Shown: positions 28,101 through 37,993, numbered from the stretch's first letter. The stretch is 64,000 nucleotides of DNA from an uncultured Dysgonomonas sp. (GCF_900079725.1 NZ_LT599032.1:4770054-4834053); one strand, 5' to 3'. Numbers and translations: made by a program. Notes: generated by a model not told the origin, from the sequence alone.

Positions 28101-28505
28101 TTGTTTCCCGTTCCAGTCTGTCGGTATAGATATGCTTTTCTTCATCCAGCCTATCTGAGCTTTTTCCCATTTTTTAGGATAACTGGGATAGGTTATAAAA
28201 TCACCGCCTTGCCCATCAGTGAAATTATTTACATTCCATGGGGACGGTATTTTTATTGGAACATCCTCTTTCTTGAATACGGTCGGGATTCGGAAATCTG
28301 CGGCTTTTGCATTATAAACGGGCATAAAATCCCATTTCCCGTTTAAACATAATTCCTGGCGATAAGGTCTTTCTTCATCATTTACTAATCCCTTTACCGG
28401 ATTAAATGGAAATTTATAGTCTATCCGGGATTGTGCCAGTCCTTTATTTGTACATATCATACACAGAAGGATAGCTGCTATAAACTTTAAATAATTTTTT
28501 TTCAT
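25176..28505 (-). CDS. Secreted glycoside hydrolase family 2 enzyme
   Basis: An 1109-residue enzyme with a Sec signal (KKNYLKFIAAILLCMICTNKGLAQ). ATG 28505 was chosen over an upstream ATG at 28550 for this reason. Domains in order: sugar-binding jelly roll (about 45-215, GKWDFMPVY; WGIEMAGIWQDVYL), Ig-like domain, and TIM barrel (about 335-640). The acid/base is probably Glu477 in GWSVCNETV (the GH2 Asn-Glu pair) and the nucleophile Glu556 in WGIGEQSMAYYG. The C-terminal 450 residues include a glutamine-amidotransferase-like fold (IIVYTSPNSKLKEDL) and a final beta domain, as in large exo-beta-glycosidases. It is divergent from the SusCD operon and likely serves the same locus. Confidence 0.9.
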   Translation of the reverse strand: MKKNYLKFIAAILLCMICTNKGLAQSRIDYKFPFNPVKGLVNDEERPYRQELCLNGKWDFMPVYNAKAADFRIPTVFKKEDVPIKIPSPWNVNNFTDGQGGDFITYPSYPKKWEKAQIGWMKKSISIPTDWNGKQIILHFEGVMGKSEVYVNGQKVADNFELFLPFEADITPYIKIGQENEIMVGVAKGSLFDEPGKYGRRTYVGGSMWGIEMAGIWQDVYLFAYNPVYIQDIFIQPDVQNKNLKIELEINNTSAQKKTISLNTEIKKWYNLAGRSINESPEEKSELATKASLTFPEEKKMTLPANTVTKITIQKTVSSELDYWTPDSPNLYGAVVSLKENNKTIDIKQDRFGWRQFTISGDRLLLNGTTISLRGDSWHFMGVPQMSRRYAWAWFSMLKDANTNAVRFHAQPFPRFYQDVADEMGICVLDETGIWSSDGGPKIDSDNYWESCAEHIRRLIKRDKNHASVFGWSVCNETVPVAMHVFKAPESLIQKQLDEINRWVRITMEADPTRPWISGDGETDRPTILPTTIGHYGGIDGMKKWSSEGKPWGIGEQSMAYYGTPKQASEYNGNRAYESMQGRMEAVAIESYGLIKTQRELNASYSSIFNMAWYALQPLELGLKNTKHPPVSEDGIFFGFEEGAYGMQPERLGPYTTTLNPGYDASLPLYRTWPLFEAVRNANATPMLPYSGKIKDSTDNEKTVNPADAIIVYTSPNSKLKEDLENMGLKILTDGKVTNKSLVIVDGNNLTDNLLSKIQKAIEAGAKIFVMGINRQSIDFINKFVPYPVTLEDRQATSFLKEGNPLLLQGLNHSDFYFSELIPRGKTAMHYGLSGDFVMKANIILRACNTDWQRWNYQAETSKTGNVFRSEREAKGSDIVIASIESGSAQIIISSLDLSEISMETTSLLTKILTNLGATISNDNIKNMQALSNDARLHRTLLLGPLSKNSQSIDKLLSTDFIDGESSVVPQLNTISDNESWKVATSDNDGVFTLAKPERDRIPVSYMSFWIYSPRSLSNLLAEPDMPSMDMYVGLEGGITVYLNNQQIASMEITGKEESKISNIMLDKGWNHMIIKLVNPKNDFQIKTNIRFNSADKNFMKQVLSSVVR

Positions 28506-28683
28506 GAAACTGGTATTTATATAATAATTTAAGACATACAAATTCTGCAATCGGGAAAAGGCCGGACTTTTCCGGAAGGACTATACAAATAAAGCAGGAA
28601 CAGATTAACGATCTGATTAACTTTTAGATAAAAAAAAGATTAAAATGAGAGGTCTTATCTATTATATATAAAAATGACATAAT

Positions 28684-28710
28684 AAAAAAGGGCTTGTGTC
28701 TCACAAGCCC
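28684..28710 (-). terminator. Terminator of the SARP-like regulator gene
   Basis: A 9 bp stem GGGCTTGTG/CACAAGCCC with a 3-base loop, followed on the minus strand by six T. It lies just past the regulator stop at 28743. Confidence 0.85.
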
Positions 28711-28742
28711 CTGAAGAAATTATATTTTATCAGAATAGTAAA

Positions 28743-31325
28743 CTAATTTTCGAACTTTTTTTCTATCACATCTGTCAGAGAATATTTATATTGAACACCC
28801 AGTAGATTCAAATATTCTTTGCAGAAATTGTCATAAATACTTTTGGCAATCCCTTTTTTTCCCGAGTTAAACAGAATAGAGCATTTCAGATATAGAGCTT
28901 CCTCATTTATAAAATCATGTAAAAGAATTGTATCTGCAATATTAAGCTTCATATTATCATCCAGTTGATATTTTCCACTTTGCAATATATCAGTCAGAAC
29001 ATCTATCGTCAGATTAGAAAAATCACTTTTAAAATTATCAGTCCAGTCTGTTTCGGTATTGGGTAATAATACACCTCTCAATAGTAATTCGAGAAGGTGG
29101 TTTATCGAATCCCGGTCATCGGACTGATTTTCTTTTATTACAGAAAACAATTGCATCGCTTCAAAATAATCGCAAGTGATGCTTTTGTCAAATTTAATAG
29201 ACCAAAAGCCATTCTGGCTTGCGATTTCAACTCCACCTACGCTTTCGAATATAGATCTGAGTTTACTAAAATACACATTCCTGTTTTTCTTTGCAGAAAC
29301 TTCGTCCTTGTCGAACCATAGAAGCTGTATTATTTTCTTTCCGGATATACCTCTTGCATCTTTCTGTGTATATAATATGAGTAAAACGAGTAAATATTTC
29401 AGGGTAGGGGTAAACATTCCCGTGATATCATTTCCTTTATTATCTTTTACGGTAAATCCTCCGATCAGGCAGACCGATTGTTTTTCAAAATTGTAATGAT
29501 TTTGTTTTTGAATAACAAACTCATCCGGAATTCTTTCTACGTCTGATTTTTTTTCCTGTACATTATCAGATGCGGTTATCTCCTTATCTCCTGTATTATC
29601 TTGTTTTTTATTTTTTATTCTGACTAACAGGACAAATACACCACAGATTATGGCAACGGATAGGATCGAAATAACAATAGGCAATATGTAATCGTTCTCA
29701 CTATCGGTTTGTTTAACAACTGCCTGTTGTAAATCTGCTATATAAATCGGTGGAAAATCGAGGGAGTAAATAGAGAGTAAGGATTCCGTATCGGAGACCT
29801 TTCTGTAAAAAAGAGCAAATAGTTTTTGCTGAGAGGCTGAATAATATAGGTTAGTATATAAGAAAAAGGCTTCGAGGTCTTCATGGATAGGGTACGATAT
29901 CTGTTCGAATCCTTTTTTATCAGCACTGATTTTAAACAGAGTTCCTCCGTCTTTTGTGGTAAACAGATAAAAACAGTCTCTCTCCTTATCATAAACCATG
30001 TTTTCTCCGGGCATGAAGTCTCCGTCGATATTTTCCTCTTCCCATAACTTATTAGCTTGTCCCATAATGAGATTGACAGAATAGAAGTCGTAATAATTGC
30101 GTGGAGAGAGCTCCTGTCTTCCGGATTTACTGCCACGCCCGCCAAATATATACATCTGATTGTCTACAATTGCTGAAGAGGCTGAAAATCTGGGTGAAAT
30201 TTCAGATAGTTGAAACTTTTTCATGCTTCCCCCATCTGTATTCATTTTTACTAAGTCGTGGTTATATTTATAAAAACCATAGCCGCCGAAAGAATAAAGA
30301 GTAGACTCATTGGCCAGATAAACCGCAGTATTATTCATATAGCCCGGTTCTTTTACTGGTTTAGAAGAATAGCTCCAGCTGTTTGTTTCGAAAGAGAATG
30401 TCGAAGTTATATCTTCATCTAGATTATATGTAACTATGTGATTCCTAATGGTGTCGAAGTAGATCATATTTGCCACATTGGCAACCATATATCCACCTTT
30501 GGACATGATTTCTGTTTCTCCTCCGGATTTTGAGTCGAAGACAGATATATTTTTAGAATCCGGCGACACGATGTAAAACAGATGATCTTGATCGAATGTA
30601 AACTGGGAATTATCTTTGATTTTTTTCGAATATATTTTTTTCCATGACGAATAATCATCTATAATCCATTTTGGATTGGTTGCGATAGCCGGAACTTGTG
30701 AGATTGAATCAAGAGATATATTCTGATTATGTTCTTTGAGTTTCCAATAGCGGGCCAGAGTCCCGTTATGGAATATTTTAATATCCCTGATGTTAACCGA
30801 AGCAATGTCGGTAATTCCGAAATTTTCGATAGGGCAGATTCCATAAGAAATGTAGACATCTGAAGAGGATGATAGATCGTAAGGTTTAGTCAATGTCGTC
30901 GAGCCATATGACAATGTGATATCCTTGCGTTCTCTCGATAAAGTGATGCTGACAGGAACCCATTGTCCGCAGATAATTTCTTGTGATACAGTGTGGGCTA
31001 CATCATTGATGGCTAAAAGAGGATATCGTTTGTCATCATCGCTGACTGTTATCATCAGATCTATGTTCTCCTTTTTATCCGTGATGATACGGAATACCAC
31101 TCCAAATAAATATTCAGGGCGAATATACATCTCAAATGACATTGTAAGCTCTTTTCCCAATTTCAAGGAAGAACCATTCTCCAGAATAAATGCTGTTTTC
31201 TGAGAATCACTATCCGGATGCGATTTTATAAACAGCCCATAGTCCAATTTATTCAATTTATCTTGTGCATGTGCAGAACAAAGGCTAAATAGGAATAATA
31301 AAATCAGGAAACTTACTTTATTCAT
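28743..31325 (-). CDS. Transmembrane LamG/kelch sensor with SARP-like DNA-binding domain
   Basis: An 860-residue one-component regulator. A signal peptide (NKVSFLILLFLFSLCSAHAQ) leads to a LamG/concanavalin-like region (about 30-220) and kelch-type beta-propeller repeats (about 245-540; STLYSFGGYGFYKY, IVDNQMYIFGGRGSKSG). One transmembrane helix follows (LPIVISILSVAIICGVFVLLV, about 548-570). The cytoplasmic part has a winged helix (about 612-705; SVCLIGGFTVKDNKGNDI, LVLLILYTQKDARGISGKKI, KNRNVYFSKLRSIFESVGG) and a bacterial-transcriptional-activator-like helical domain to the end. Periplasmic glycan sensing coupled directly to transcription is the natural reading. It is divergent from the SusCD operon 599 bp away. 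Confidence 0.82.
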   Translation of the reverse strand: MNKVSFLILLFLFSLCSAHAQDKLNKLDYGLFIKSHPDSDSQKTAFILENGSSLKLGKELTMSFEMYIRPEYLFGVVFRIITDKKENIDLMITVSDDDKRYPLLAINDVAHTVSQEIICGQWVPVSITLSRERKDITLSYGSTTLTKPYDLSSSSDVYISYGICPIENFGITDIASVNIRDIKIFHNGTLARYWKLKEHNQNISLDSISQVPAIATNPKWIIDDYSSWKKIYSKKIKDNSQFTFDQDHLFYIVSPDSKNISVFDSKSGGETEIMSKGGYMVANVANMIYFDTIRNHIVTYNLDEDITSTFSFETNSWSYSSKPVKEPGYMNNTAVYLANESTLYSFGGYGFYKYNHDLVKMNTDGGSMKKFQLSEISPRFSASSAIVDNQMYIFGGRGSKSGRQELSPRNYYDFYSVNLIMGQANKLWEEENIDGDFMPGENMVYDKERDCFYLFTTKDGGTLFKISADKKGFEQISYPIHEDLEAFFLYTNLYYSASQQKLFALFYRKVSDTESLLSIYSLDFPPIYIADLQQAVVKQTDSENDYILPIVISILSVAIICGVFVLLVRIKNKKQDNTGDKEITASDNVQEKKSDVERIPDEFVIQKQNHYNFEKQSVCLIGGFTVKDNKGNDITGMFTPTLKYLLVLLILYTQKDARGISGKKIIQLLWFDKDEVSAKKNRNVYFSKLRSIFESVGGVEIASQNGFWSIKFDKSITCDYFEAMQLFSVIKENQSDDRDSINHLLELLLRGVLLPNTETDWTDNFKSDFSNLTIDVLTDILQSGKYQLDDNMKLNIADTILLHDFINEEALYLKCSILFNSGKKGIAKSIYDNFCKEYLNLLGVQYKYSLTDVIEKKFEN

Positions 31326-31924
31326 CGATTAGGTGGCTTTTCTGTATGACTAAGGAAAACTATAGTATATTGTAAAATTAAAATAATTCTTCATGTTTGC
31401 CAAAAAATAAAAAAACTAAATATAAATACATCGGTTATAAGAGTGATCCTCTATAATATTTATCTTTTTTTTATCTGTTTATTAATTATTTTATCAGCTA
31501 ATGACACTTTATTTTATTTCAGGTTTCTGTTATTGATGTGTGAATTATTACTAAAATCAGAATAATGTTCTTAATTTAATAGGAGATAATGTATTTCGCA
31601 GCAACTTTTCAAAAATCAGGTTTTCTGTGTTTGAAAGTTTCTTTGATAAAAGATAATCTCAATATTTTAACCTTTTACAAAAACTATAAATCGAAAAAAA
31701 AGATTTTACAAGCCAACTTACCAGCCTTTATATGATTTTATCATAATTTTTATCTCGGCGTTGTCCTTTTTTTTATAACCTTATTAATACGCTGCGGCTA
31801 TGTTTGCAGTATGATAATAATATCTGCTACACAAAATTTAAAATATGAAAAACCTGGAACTAAAGATATAACACTTGTATACTGATTGAAATTATTAATC
31901 ATTTATTTAAACTTAAGTCTAACT
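31326..31924. other. Intergenic regulatory region of the utilization locus
   Basis: This 599 bp AT-rich region separates the divergent regulator gene from the SusCD operon. It holds the candidate operon promoter at 31799-31806 and several T- or A-runs. No gene or strong hairpin was found in it. Confidence 0.6.
31799..31806 (+). promoter_or_regulatory. Candidate -7 box of SusCD operon
   Basis: TATGTTTG followed by C matches TAnnTTTGC, the -7 form common at Bacteroidetes utilization loci. A T-rich block lies about 20 bases upstream in place of a clear -33. The leader to the first gene would be about 110 bases. Confidence 0.5.
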
Positions 31925-33208
31925 ATGAGAAAAAAGAAGATTCCTTTGATTTCGAGAATGTTTATGTTCTTGCTCATAATTCTATTGAGTTCATGTGAAG
32001 AACGTTCTTTTCCTGTATCTCCTATCGATGACCCTTATCCGTACATACCGCCAAGTGACGTAGGTATGTTAACGACAGAGTCCGGAGATGGTAGCATAAA
32101 ACTAATATGGAGTGACCCGCCTGAAGATAATGTGTCGGATATAGAAATTACAAATCTGAATGACAATACATCCAAAGTGGTCTCTAAAGGGGATAAAGCT
32201 GTTGAATTTACCGGACTGGAGAACTTCGAAAAGTATTCATTCGAAGTTAAGGCTAAAAACTCAGAAAGCCTGTATTCAGTAGGAGTGGTTATATCTGCTT
32301 ATCCGTTTAAACAGGACAATGTAGCACCCGGCAATGTAAAGGATGTTATTAGCTTTAAGGGAACAACCATAAAGGATGCTATACTTACATTTGCCCTTTC
32401 CGGAGACGTGGACTACTCTCATGCTGTCGCATACATTAATGGAAGTAATGAAGGTGTTGCTTCGGCGCTTCGCGGCAAGGTTATCAGGTTGAGAACTGAG
32501 GACGAAGCAGGCATCCAATCTGTTTTAATTAAGTCTTTCGACTTTTCAGGCAATGAATCTGCAGGTATCACAGTATTACCATCCGATATCCCGTTGGCGA
32601 ATGTTGCCGGAGGTGATGAAGAGACTTCGGTAAGAGTTAAATGGACTCTGCATCCTAGTGTAGACTTTGTAGAAGGATATCGTGTTGCATGGGGCGACAA
32701 TTTTGCAAACACCAGAACTTTAGAAAAGACCGCGACAGATTATTCTTTCCCGTTGGATGAACTGCAAAGCAACACTCAGGTGAATGTGTCTATGCTCGAT
32801 GAAAATAATGCTGTATTAAGCACATATCCTCTTATTATAGACGGAAAGAGTATTCCTGGCACAGTAAGAGCGGATGCCGCAATTGCCTATAATGGATTGC
32901 AGATACGTGGCGATGGAGGCTTTGGTAATGTAGATAATAATTCGTGGGCAGAATATGAATTGAACGTAAAAGAAGACGGAGAATATCGCTTTAGTCCATA
33001 TACGGGAGGGCCATCAGCGACTAAGGTGACAATATTTATAGACGGAACGGAAACTGCGATTGTAAATACTACACCTTCCGGAAATTGGGACGGTTTCATC
33101 AAGCAAACCCCATCTACGAGCTTCCATCTGACGGCCGGTAAGCATAGAGTGAAAATGGTATTCGGAGATGGTCAGAATATTCTTAAATATTACTTCAGTC
33201 AGGAATAA
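31925..33208 (+). CDS. Surface lipoprotein with FN3-like and CBM6-like domains
   Basis: A 427-residue lipoprotein. ATG 31925 gives a clean signal with lipobox Cys24 (LLSSCEERS). An upstream ATG at 31886 would give a poorer N-terminus. Two or three fibronectin III-like segments occupy about 45-310 (GSIKLIWSDPPEDN; TSVRVKWTLHPSVDF). The last 120 residues look like a CBM6-type jelly roll (SWAEYELNVKEDGEYRFSPYT; AGKHRVKMVFGDGQNILKYYF). As the first gene of the SusCD operon, it is probably a surface glycan-binding protein. The two acidic residues after the lipidated Cys favour surface export. Confidence 0.8.
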   Translation: MRKKKIPLISRMFMFLLIILLSSCEERSFPVSPIDDPYPYIPPSDVGMLTTESGDGSIKLIWSDPPEDNVSDIEITNLNDNTSKVVSKGDKAVEFTGLENFEKYSFEVKAKNSESLYSVGVVISAYPFKQDNVAPGNVKDVISFKGTTIKDAILTFALSGDVDYSHAVAYINGSNEGVASALRGKVIRLRTEDEAGIQSVLIKSFDFSGNESAGITVLPSDIPLANVAGGDEETSVRVKWTLHPSVDFVEGYRVAWGDNFANTRTLEKTATDYSFPLDELQSNTQVNVSMLDENNAVLSTYPLIIDGKSIPGTVRADAAIAYNGLQIRGDGGFGNVDNNSWAEYELNVKEDGEYRFSPYTGGPSATKVTIFIDGTETAIVNTTPSGNWDGFIKQTPSTSFHLTAGKHRVKMVFGDGQNILKYYFSQE

Positions 33209-33222
33209 TAAATCTAATAACA

Positions 33223-36200
33223 ATGAGAAAAACAAAGAAAAAATATAGCAGGTTGTTGATGCTTGCCTTGATGATGATACCTATTTTCATACAAGCTCAA
33301 ACAATAGATATAAAAGGCACGGTTGTAGATGAAACCGGAATTGGACTTACCGGGGCAACAATTATAGTACAAGGCAAAACCGGAGGAGTTTCGGCTGATG
33401 TAGACGGGAATTTTACAATAAAAGCTGCAATTGGTGAGCAACTGCAAATCTCTTTCATCGGATATGCAACAAAAGTTGTTGACATTAAGGATAACAAATT
33501 TCTTACTATCGCAATGGATCCCGATTCAAAGGCTTTGGAAGAGGTGGTGGTGGTAGGATATGGTCAACAAAAGAAAGCCTCGGTAGTAGGAGCTATATCT
33601 GTGGTGTCCACTAAGGAATTGAAGCAAAGTCCGACAGCGAATGTAACAAATGCCCTGGCAGGAAAGTTGCCCGGACTGGTAACGGTGCAAACAACAGGTG
33701 AACCGGGCGCGGATAATTCCGACCTCTACATTCGTGGTATCAGTACATTTACAGGAAGTCAAAAACCTCTGATACTTGTTGATGGTATCGAACGAGACTT
33801 TAAATATATGAGTGTACAGGAAATAGAGTCGATCTCTATCCTGAAAGATGCGTCAGCCACGGCAGTCTATGGAGTACGTGGAGCGAATGGCGTTGTTCTG
33901 GTAACTACAAAACGTGGGCAGGAGGGAAAGCCTCATGTCACGCTGAATGCCGATTTTGGTTTTCAAAGCCCGACACGGATGTTCGATATGGTAAATTCAT
34001 ATGAAATGGCCGTCCTGTCTAATGAATATCATGTCAATAATGGTAATAATCCTATATTCTCTCAGGAAGAATTAAATGCTTACCGTTATGGAACAGATCC
34101 GTATCATTATCCGAATATAAACTGGGCTGATGAACTAATAAAAAATACAGCGCCGCAACAACAATACAATCTTACAATATCGGGAGGAAATCAGACTGCG
34201 AAATATTTCGTAATGGTGGGTATGTTAAACCAGCGAGGGTTATATAAGTTCGAAAACTATAATGCTGATTTTAATACGAATATCAGCTATCAAAAATATA
34301 ATTTCCGGACAAATGCTGACTTTAAAATCAGCCCTTACCTATCAGCAAAGGTCAATCTTGCAGGAGTGTTGGGTATGAAGCACCAGCCGAAAGAATCTGC
34401 AGAAACAGTGTTCGACAGAATCAGGGTGGCTAACCCGAACAGGGCTCCTATCAAAAACCCTGATGGAACATGGTCTACTCGCGAAAAGCAGAGTTTCAAC
34501 CCCGTGGCTGAAATCCTGGATGGAGGTTACTCTGATCAGAAAGAAACAGCAATTACTGCAACCGTTGGTATGAAGGCTGATTTCTCAAAGATACTAAAAG
34601 GCTTATCTGCAAATATTGATTTTTCGTTCGACTTTAATAATACATTCGAGCAAAGAAGAACCAGGAGCAATGATTTCTTCCAGTTCAATGAAGACGGTAC
34701 ATATACAAGATTGTATGAAGGATCGAAACTTGGTTACGGCTGGGGACTCAATGTTTACGAAACCAGATATAACTTCGAACCATCTATCTCTTATGCAAAT
34801 ACATTTAATGATATTCACGAAGTTACCGGACTATTATTATACAACCAGTCCGAAAGGCTTATAAAAGATGATAATTCGCTCAAGCGGCTGCCATATCGCC
34901 GGATGGGGGTTGTCGGGCGTGTTACATATGGTTTTAAAAGTAAATACTTTGCAGAATTTAATGCCGGTTATAATGGGTCGGAAAACTTTGCTCCGGGCAA
35001 CCGTTTCGGATTCTTCCCGGCTGGTTCCGTAGGATATCTTATATCTCAGGAAGACTTTTGGAAATCTGATATTGTAAGTTATCTCAAATTCCGTTTCTCA
35101 TGCGGGCTGGTTGGTAATGATGCTATCGGTGATGTAGACCGTTTCTTATATATGAGTTTGTACAAAGATGCAGAAGGTCCTCAGTTCGGTTATCCTAACT
35201 CGGCAGGAACATCAGGCTTGGCCGAATTGAGAATGGGAAATGAGAATCTGACATGGGAAAAATCGACTAAATATAACTTTGGTATTGACTCTAAGTTCTT
35301 CAAAGATCAGCTTTCACTTACTGTAGATGCTTTTTATGAATACAGACGGGATATATTGACTTCACTAAGTACGATCCCGACCATATATGGCTTCTCCTCT
35401 ATTGTTACAAATGACGGGGAAGTCAGTAATCGTGGGTTTGAAGTAGATGGTATGTGGCGCGGACGTATCGGAAAAGACTTTTACTATAATGTGGGAGGTA
35501 ATATGTCGTTTGCCCGCAACAAAATAGAGAAAATACCGGAATCGCCGCAAAAATACGATTATAAGTACTCGCAGGGTAATCGTATCGGACAGCCATATGG
35601 ACGGATTTCTCTCGGACTGTTCCAGTCGGAAGAAGAGATTTTAAGGCATGCCGACCAACAGAATCCGGTCAGTCCCGGAGATATAAAGTATCTGGATATA
35701 AACGGTGATGGTATCATTGACGATAATGACCAGTATCCGATTGGCCATCCGCAGGTACCTGAAATATTTTTTGGAGGAACACTGGGCTTTTCGTGGAAAG
35801 GATTCGATCTCGCTGCTTTATTCCAGGGCGCCGCAAATTCGTCTTACAATTTCCTTACAGGGCAGAATATGCCGTTCTGGAACGAAAACAATACACCTCT
35901 GGCTGTATGGATGGACAGATGGACACCCGAAAACAGGGATGCAAAATATCCCCGTATGGCAGAAAGCACTAACAACCGCCATACATCGTCTTTCTGGCAA
36001 ATAGATAATAAGTATTTGCGCCTGAAGAGTTTGGAAGTAGGCTATACGATTCCAGAAAGACTAACCCGAAAAGTGGGAATAGATGTACTCAGGGTATATG
36101 CAAATGGAGTGAATCTGCTGACATGGGATAATATAAAGGTTTATGACCCTGAAAACTATGTAAAAGGTAGTGGACGTGCTTATCCGATGATGCGGGTTGT

Positions 36201-36228
36201 AAATTTTGGATTCAATCTTTCTTTCTAA
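33223..36228 (+). CDS. SusC/RagA-family TonB-linked outer-membrane transporter
   Basis: A 1001-residue SusC-type transporter. A signal peptide (LLMLALMMIPIFIQAQ) is followed by the carboxypeptidase-D-like domain (about 28-110; IDIKGTVVDETGIGLTGATI), a TonB box and plug start (ALEEVVVVGYGQQKK), and plug signature motifs (LAGKLPGLVTVQ; IESISILKDASATAVYGVRG). The rest is a 22-strand barrel ending in NFGFNLSF. It forms the import channel for oligosaccharides together with the SusD-like lid protein encoded 20 bp downstream. Confidence 0.96.
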   Translation: MRKTKKKYSRLLMLALMMIPIFIQAQTIDIKGTVVDETGIGLTGATIIVQGKTGGVSADVDGNFTIKAAIGEQLQISFIGYATKVVDIKDNKFLTIAMDPDSKALEEVVVVGYGQQKKASVVGAISVVSTKELKQSPTANVTNALAGKLPGLVTVQTTGEPGADNSDLYIRGISTFTGSQKPLILVDGIERDFKYMSVQEIESISILKDASATAVYGVRGANGVVLVTTKRGQEGKPHVTLNADFGFQSPTRMFDMVNSYEMAVLSNEYHVNNGNNPIFSQEELNAYRYGTDPYHYPNINWADELIKNTAPQQQYNLTISGGNQTAKYFVMVGMLNQRGLYKFENYNADFNTNISYQKYNFRTNADFKISPYLSAKVNLAGVLGMKHQPKESAETVFDRIRVANPNRAPIKNPDGTWSTREKQSFNPVAEILDGGYSDQKETAITATVGMKADFSKILKGLSANIDFSFDFNNTFEQRRTRSNDFFQFNEDGTYTRLYEGSKLGYGWGLNVYETRYNFEPSISYANTFNDIHEVTGLLLYNQSERLIKDDNSLKRLPYRRMGVVGRVTYGFKSKYFAEFNAGYNGSENFAPGNRFGFFPAGSVGYLISQEDFWKSDIVSYLKFRFSCGLVGNDAIGDVDRFLYMSLYKDAEGPQFGYPNSAGTSGLAELRMGNENLTWEKSTKYNFGIDSKFFKDQLSLTVDAFYEYRRDILTSLSTIPTIYGFSSIVTNDGEVSNRGFEVDGMWRGRIGKDFYYNVGGNMSFARNKIEKIPESPQKYDYKYSQGNRIGQPYGRISLGLFQSEEEILRHADQQNPVSPGDIKYLDINGDGIIDDNDQYPIGHPQVPEIFFGGTLGFSWKGFDLAALFQGAANSSYNFLTGQNMPFWNENNTPLAVWMDRWTPENRDAKYPRMAESTNNRHTSSFWQIDNKYLRLKSLEVGYTIPERLTRKVGIDVLRVYANGVNLLTWDNIKVYDPENYVKGSGRAYPMMRVVNFGFNLSF

Positions 36229-36248
36229 TAACTATAAAAGCAAAAATA

Positions 36249-37976
36249 ATGAAATTCAGATATTTAATAATAGCAATTGGATTCTTCTGCACAATAAGTT
36301 GCAGTGACTTCCTTGACAAGCAAGCCAGTGAGGACATCACGGAAATGGATGCCTATAAGGATTTGGCTAATGCCCGGAAAGTATTGAATAATCTTTACTA
36401 CGAGTCTACAACAGCCTTGTACAATCCCGTATCGCGCAGATTCGGGTACGATCTGGCCACAGACGACGGAGTGCAGGGATATGCCCCTATATGGCCTAAG
36501 TCATATAATCAGGGTACTATCACAGCCGACGATAATCCGAATGGTGACGACCGGGATGAGGGCACTCCTCCATCCACCAACTTTTGGAACAATTCATACA
36601 AGAAAATAAGGAAAGCAAATATCTTTATAAATAAGATCAATAGTGTTCCCGGGGATGAAAAGATAAAAAGGCGTTACCTGGCTGAGGCCCGGTTTTTAAG
36701 AGCATTCTTCTATACTCATCTGATTCGCAATTATGGTGGTGTTGTAAAATTAGACTATGTATTGGAAGATTATCAGGAAGCCCTGAATATGTCGCGTATT
36801 ACATTCAAAGAGTCAGTAGACTGGGTAGTACAGGAACTAAATGAGATAGCACCTGATATACCTACATCCAATGAAATTCTTTCCACAGAATTCGGCCGTA
36901 TAACCAGAGGTGGAGTTTACGCATTAAAAGCTCGCCTGCTACTCTATGCTGCCAGTCCTCTTTTTAATACATCTAGCCCTGTAATGCCGGAATATACAGA
37001 TATTCAATACTACGGCAATTATGACAAAGAGCGTTGGCTGGCTGCGGCAAATGCAGCACAACAGGTAATAGAGCAAGGTTATGCTCTGTATAGGGGAGTA
37101 CCAGATGAAAACGGACAGTATCCGACTAATTATACAGAACTGTTTATGAGTATATTCTGGACTGTAAACAGTGAATATGTATGGGGCTTTTATCCGAAGC
37201 AGGATAACGGATTTGTTGATGCATCCCATAACCGGAGCTGTGGAGGCTGGAACTGGACTAATCCTACGTTGGAACTGGCCGAAAGTTTTGAAATGCTGAA
37301 TGGGAAATTACCGAATGAATCGGAAAGTGGCTATGAGTTCAGTAATCCCGGAAAAGACAGGGATCCACGTTTCAAAGCATCTATTCAGTATCCTAATGCC
37401 GAATATAAGACTTACAGTTTCAAACCATGGATAGGCGGGAGTGCATCACATCTTGAGAGCCAGCGCACAGGGATGTGCCGTCAGAAATGGATCGATGGCT
37501 CTACATATCCGGGCGACCCCAATAATCCGAACAGTGGTTTTATCTATCCGTATGTGCCTTATTTCCGTTTTGCTGAGATCTTGTTGATCCACGCTGAAGC
37601 ATTAAATGAATATTATAATTCGCCTAACGATGTTGTATATAATGATATAAATCTTATAAGAAGACGCGTAGGCATGCCGGATTTACCCAAAGGTCTGACT
37701 CAGGCTCAGATGAGAGAACGTATCATGCGCGAACGCCGTGTCGAATTGGCGTTTGAAGACCATCGCTTCTTCGATTTACGCAGATGGGGCACGGCATATG
37801 ATAAGCTGAATGGAGCGGTGCATGGCTATGATGTAACCAAAGGTCAGAATGATGGATTCTACAATAAAGTACAAATCGGGGATAAGCGGGTCTTTATGAA
37901 AAAGCATTATCTATCGCCTATTTCGACTTTCGACTTATTGTTGAATTCTAATTTACAACAGAATCCCGGTTATTAA
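36249..37976 (+). CDS. SusD/RagB-family glycan-binding lipoprotein
   Basis: A 575-residue surface lipoprotein (lipobox Cys18, FCTISCSDFLDK). It has the SusD helical TPR scaffold (LANARKVLNNLYYES; YLAEARFLRAFFYTHLIRNYGGV) and the C-terminal signature MRERIMRERRVELAFEDHRFFDLRRW. It closes the SusC barrel upstream and binds the oligosaccharide. Aromatic residues likely to bind sugar are plentiful but cannot be picked out without a structure. Confidence 0.96.
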   Translation: MKFRYLIIAIGFFCTISCSDFLDKQASEDITEMDAYKDLANARKVLNNLYYESTTALYNPVSRRFGYDLATDDGVQGYAPIWPKSYNQGTITADDNPNGDDRDEGTPPSTNFWNNSYKKIRKANIFINKINSVPGDEKIKRRYLAEARFLRAFFYTHLIRNYGGVVKLDYVLEDYQEALNMSRITFKESVDWVVQELNEIAPDIPTSNEILSTEFGRITRGGVYALKARLLLYAASPLFNTSSPVMPEYTDIQYYGNYDKERWLAAANAAQQVIEQGYALYRGVPDENGQYPTNYTELFMSIFWTVNSEYVWGFYPKQDNGFVDASHNRSCGGWNWTNPTLELAESFEMLNGKLPNESESGYEFSNPGKDRDPRFKASIQYPNAEYKTYSFKPWIGGSASHLESQRTGMCRQKWIDGSTYPGDPNNPNSGFIYPYVPYFRFAEILLIHAEALNEYYNSPNDVVYNDINLIRRRVGMPDLPKGLTQAQMRERIMRERRVELAFEDHRFFDLRRWGTAYDKLNGAVHGYDVTKGQNDGFYNKVQIGDKRVFMKKHYLSPISTFDLLLNSNLQQNPGY

Positions 37977-37993
37977 TAAAAAACAGAGATAAG

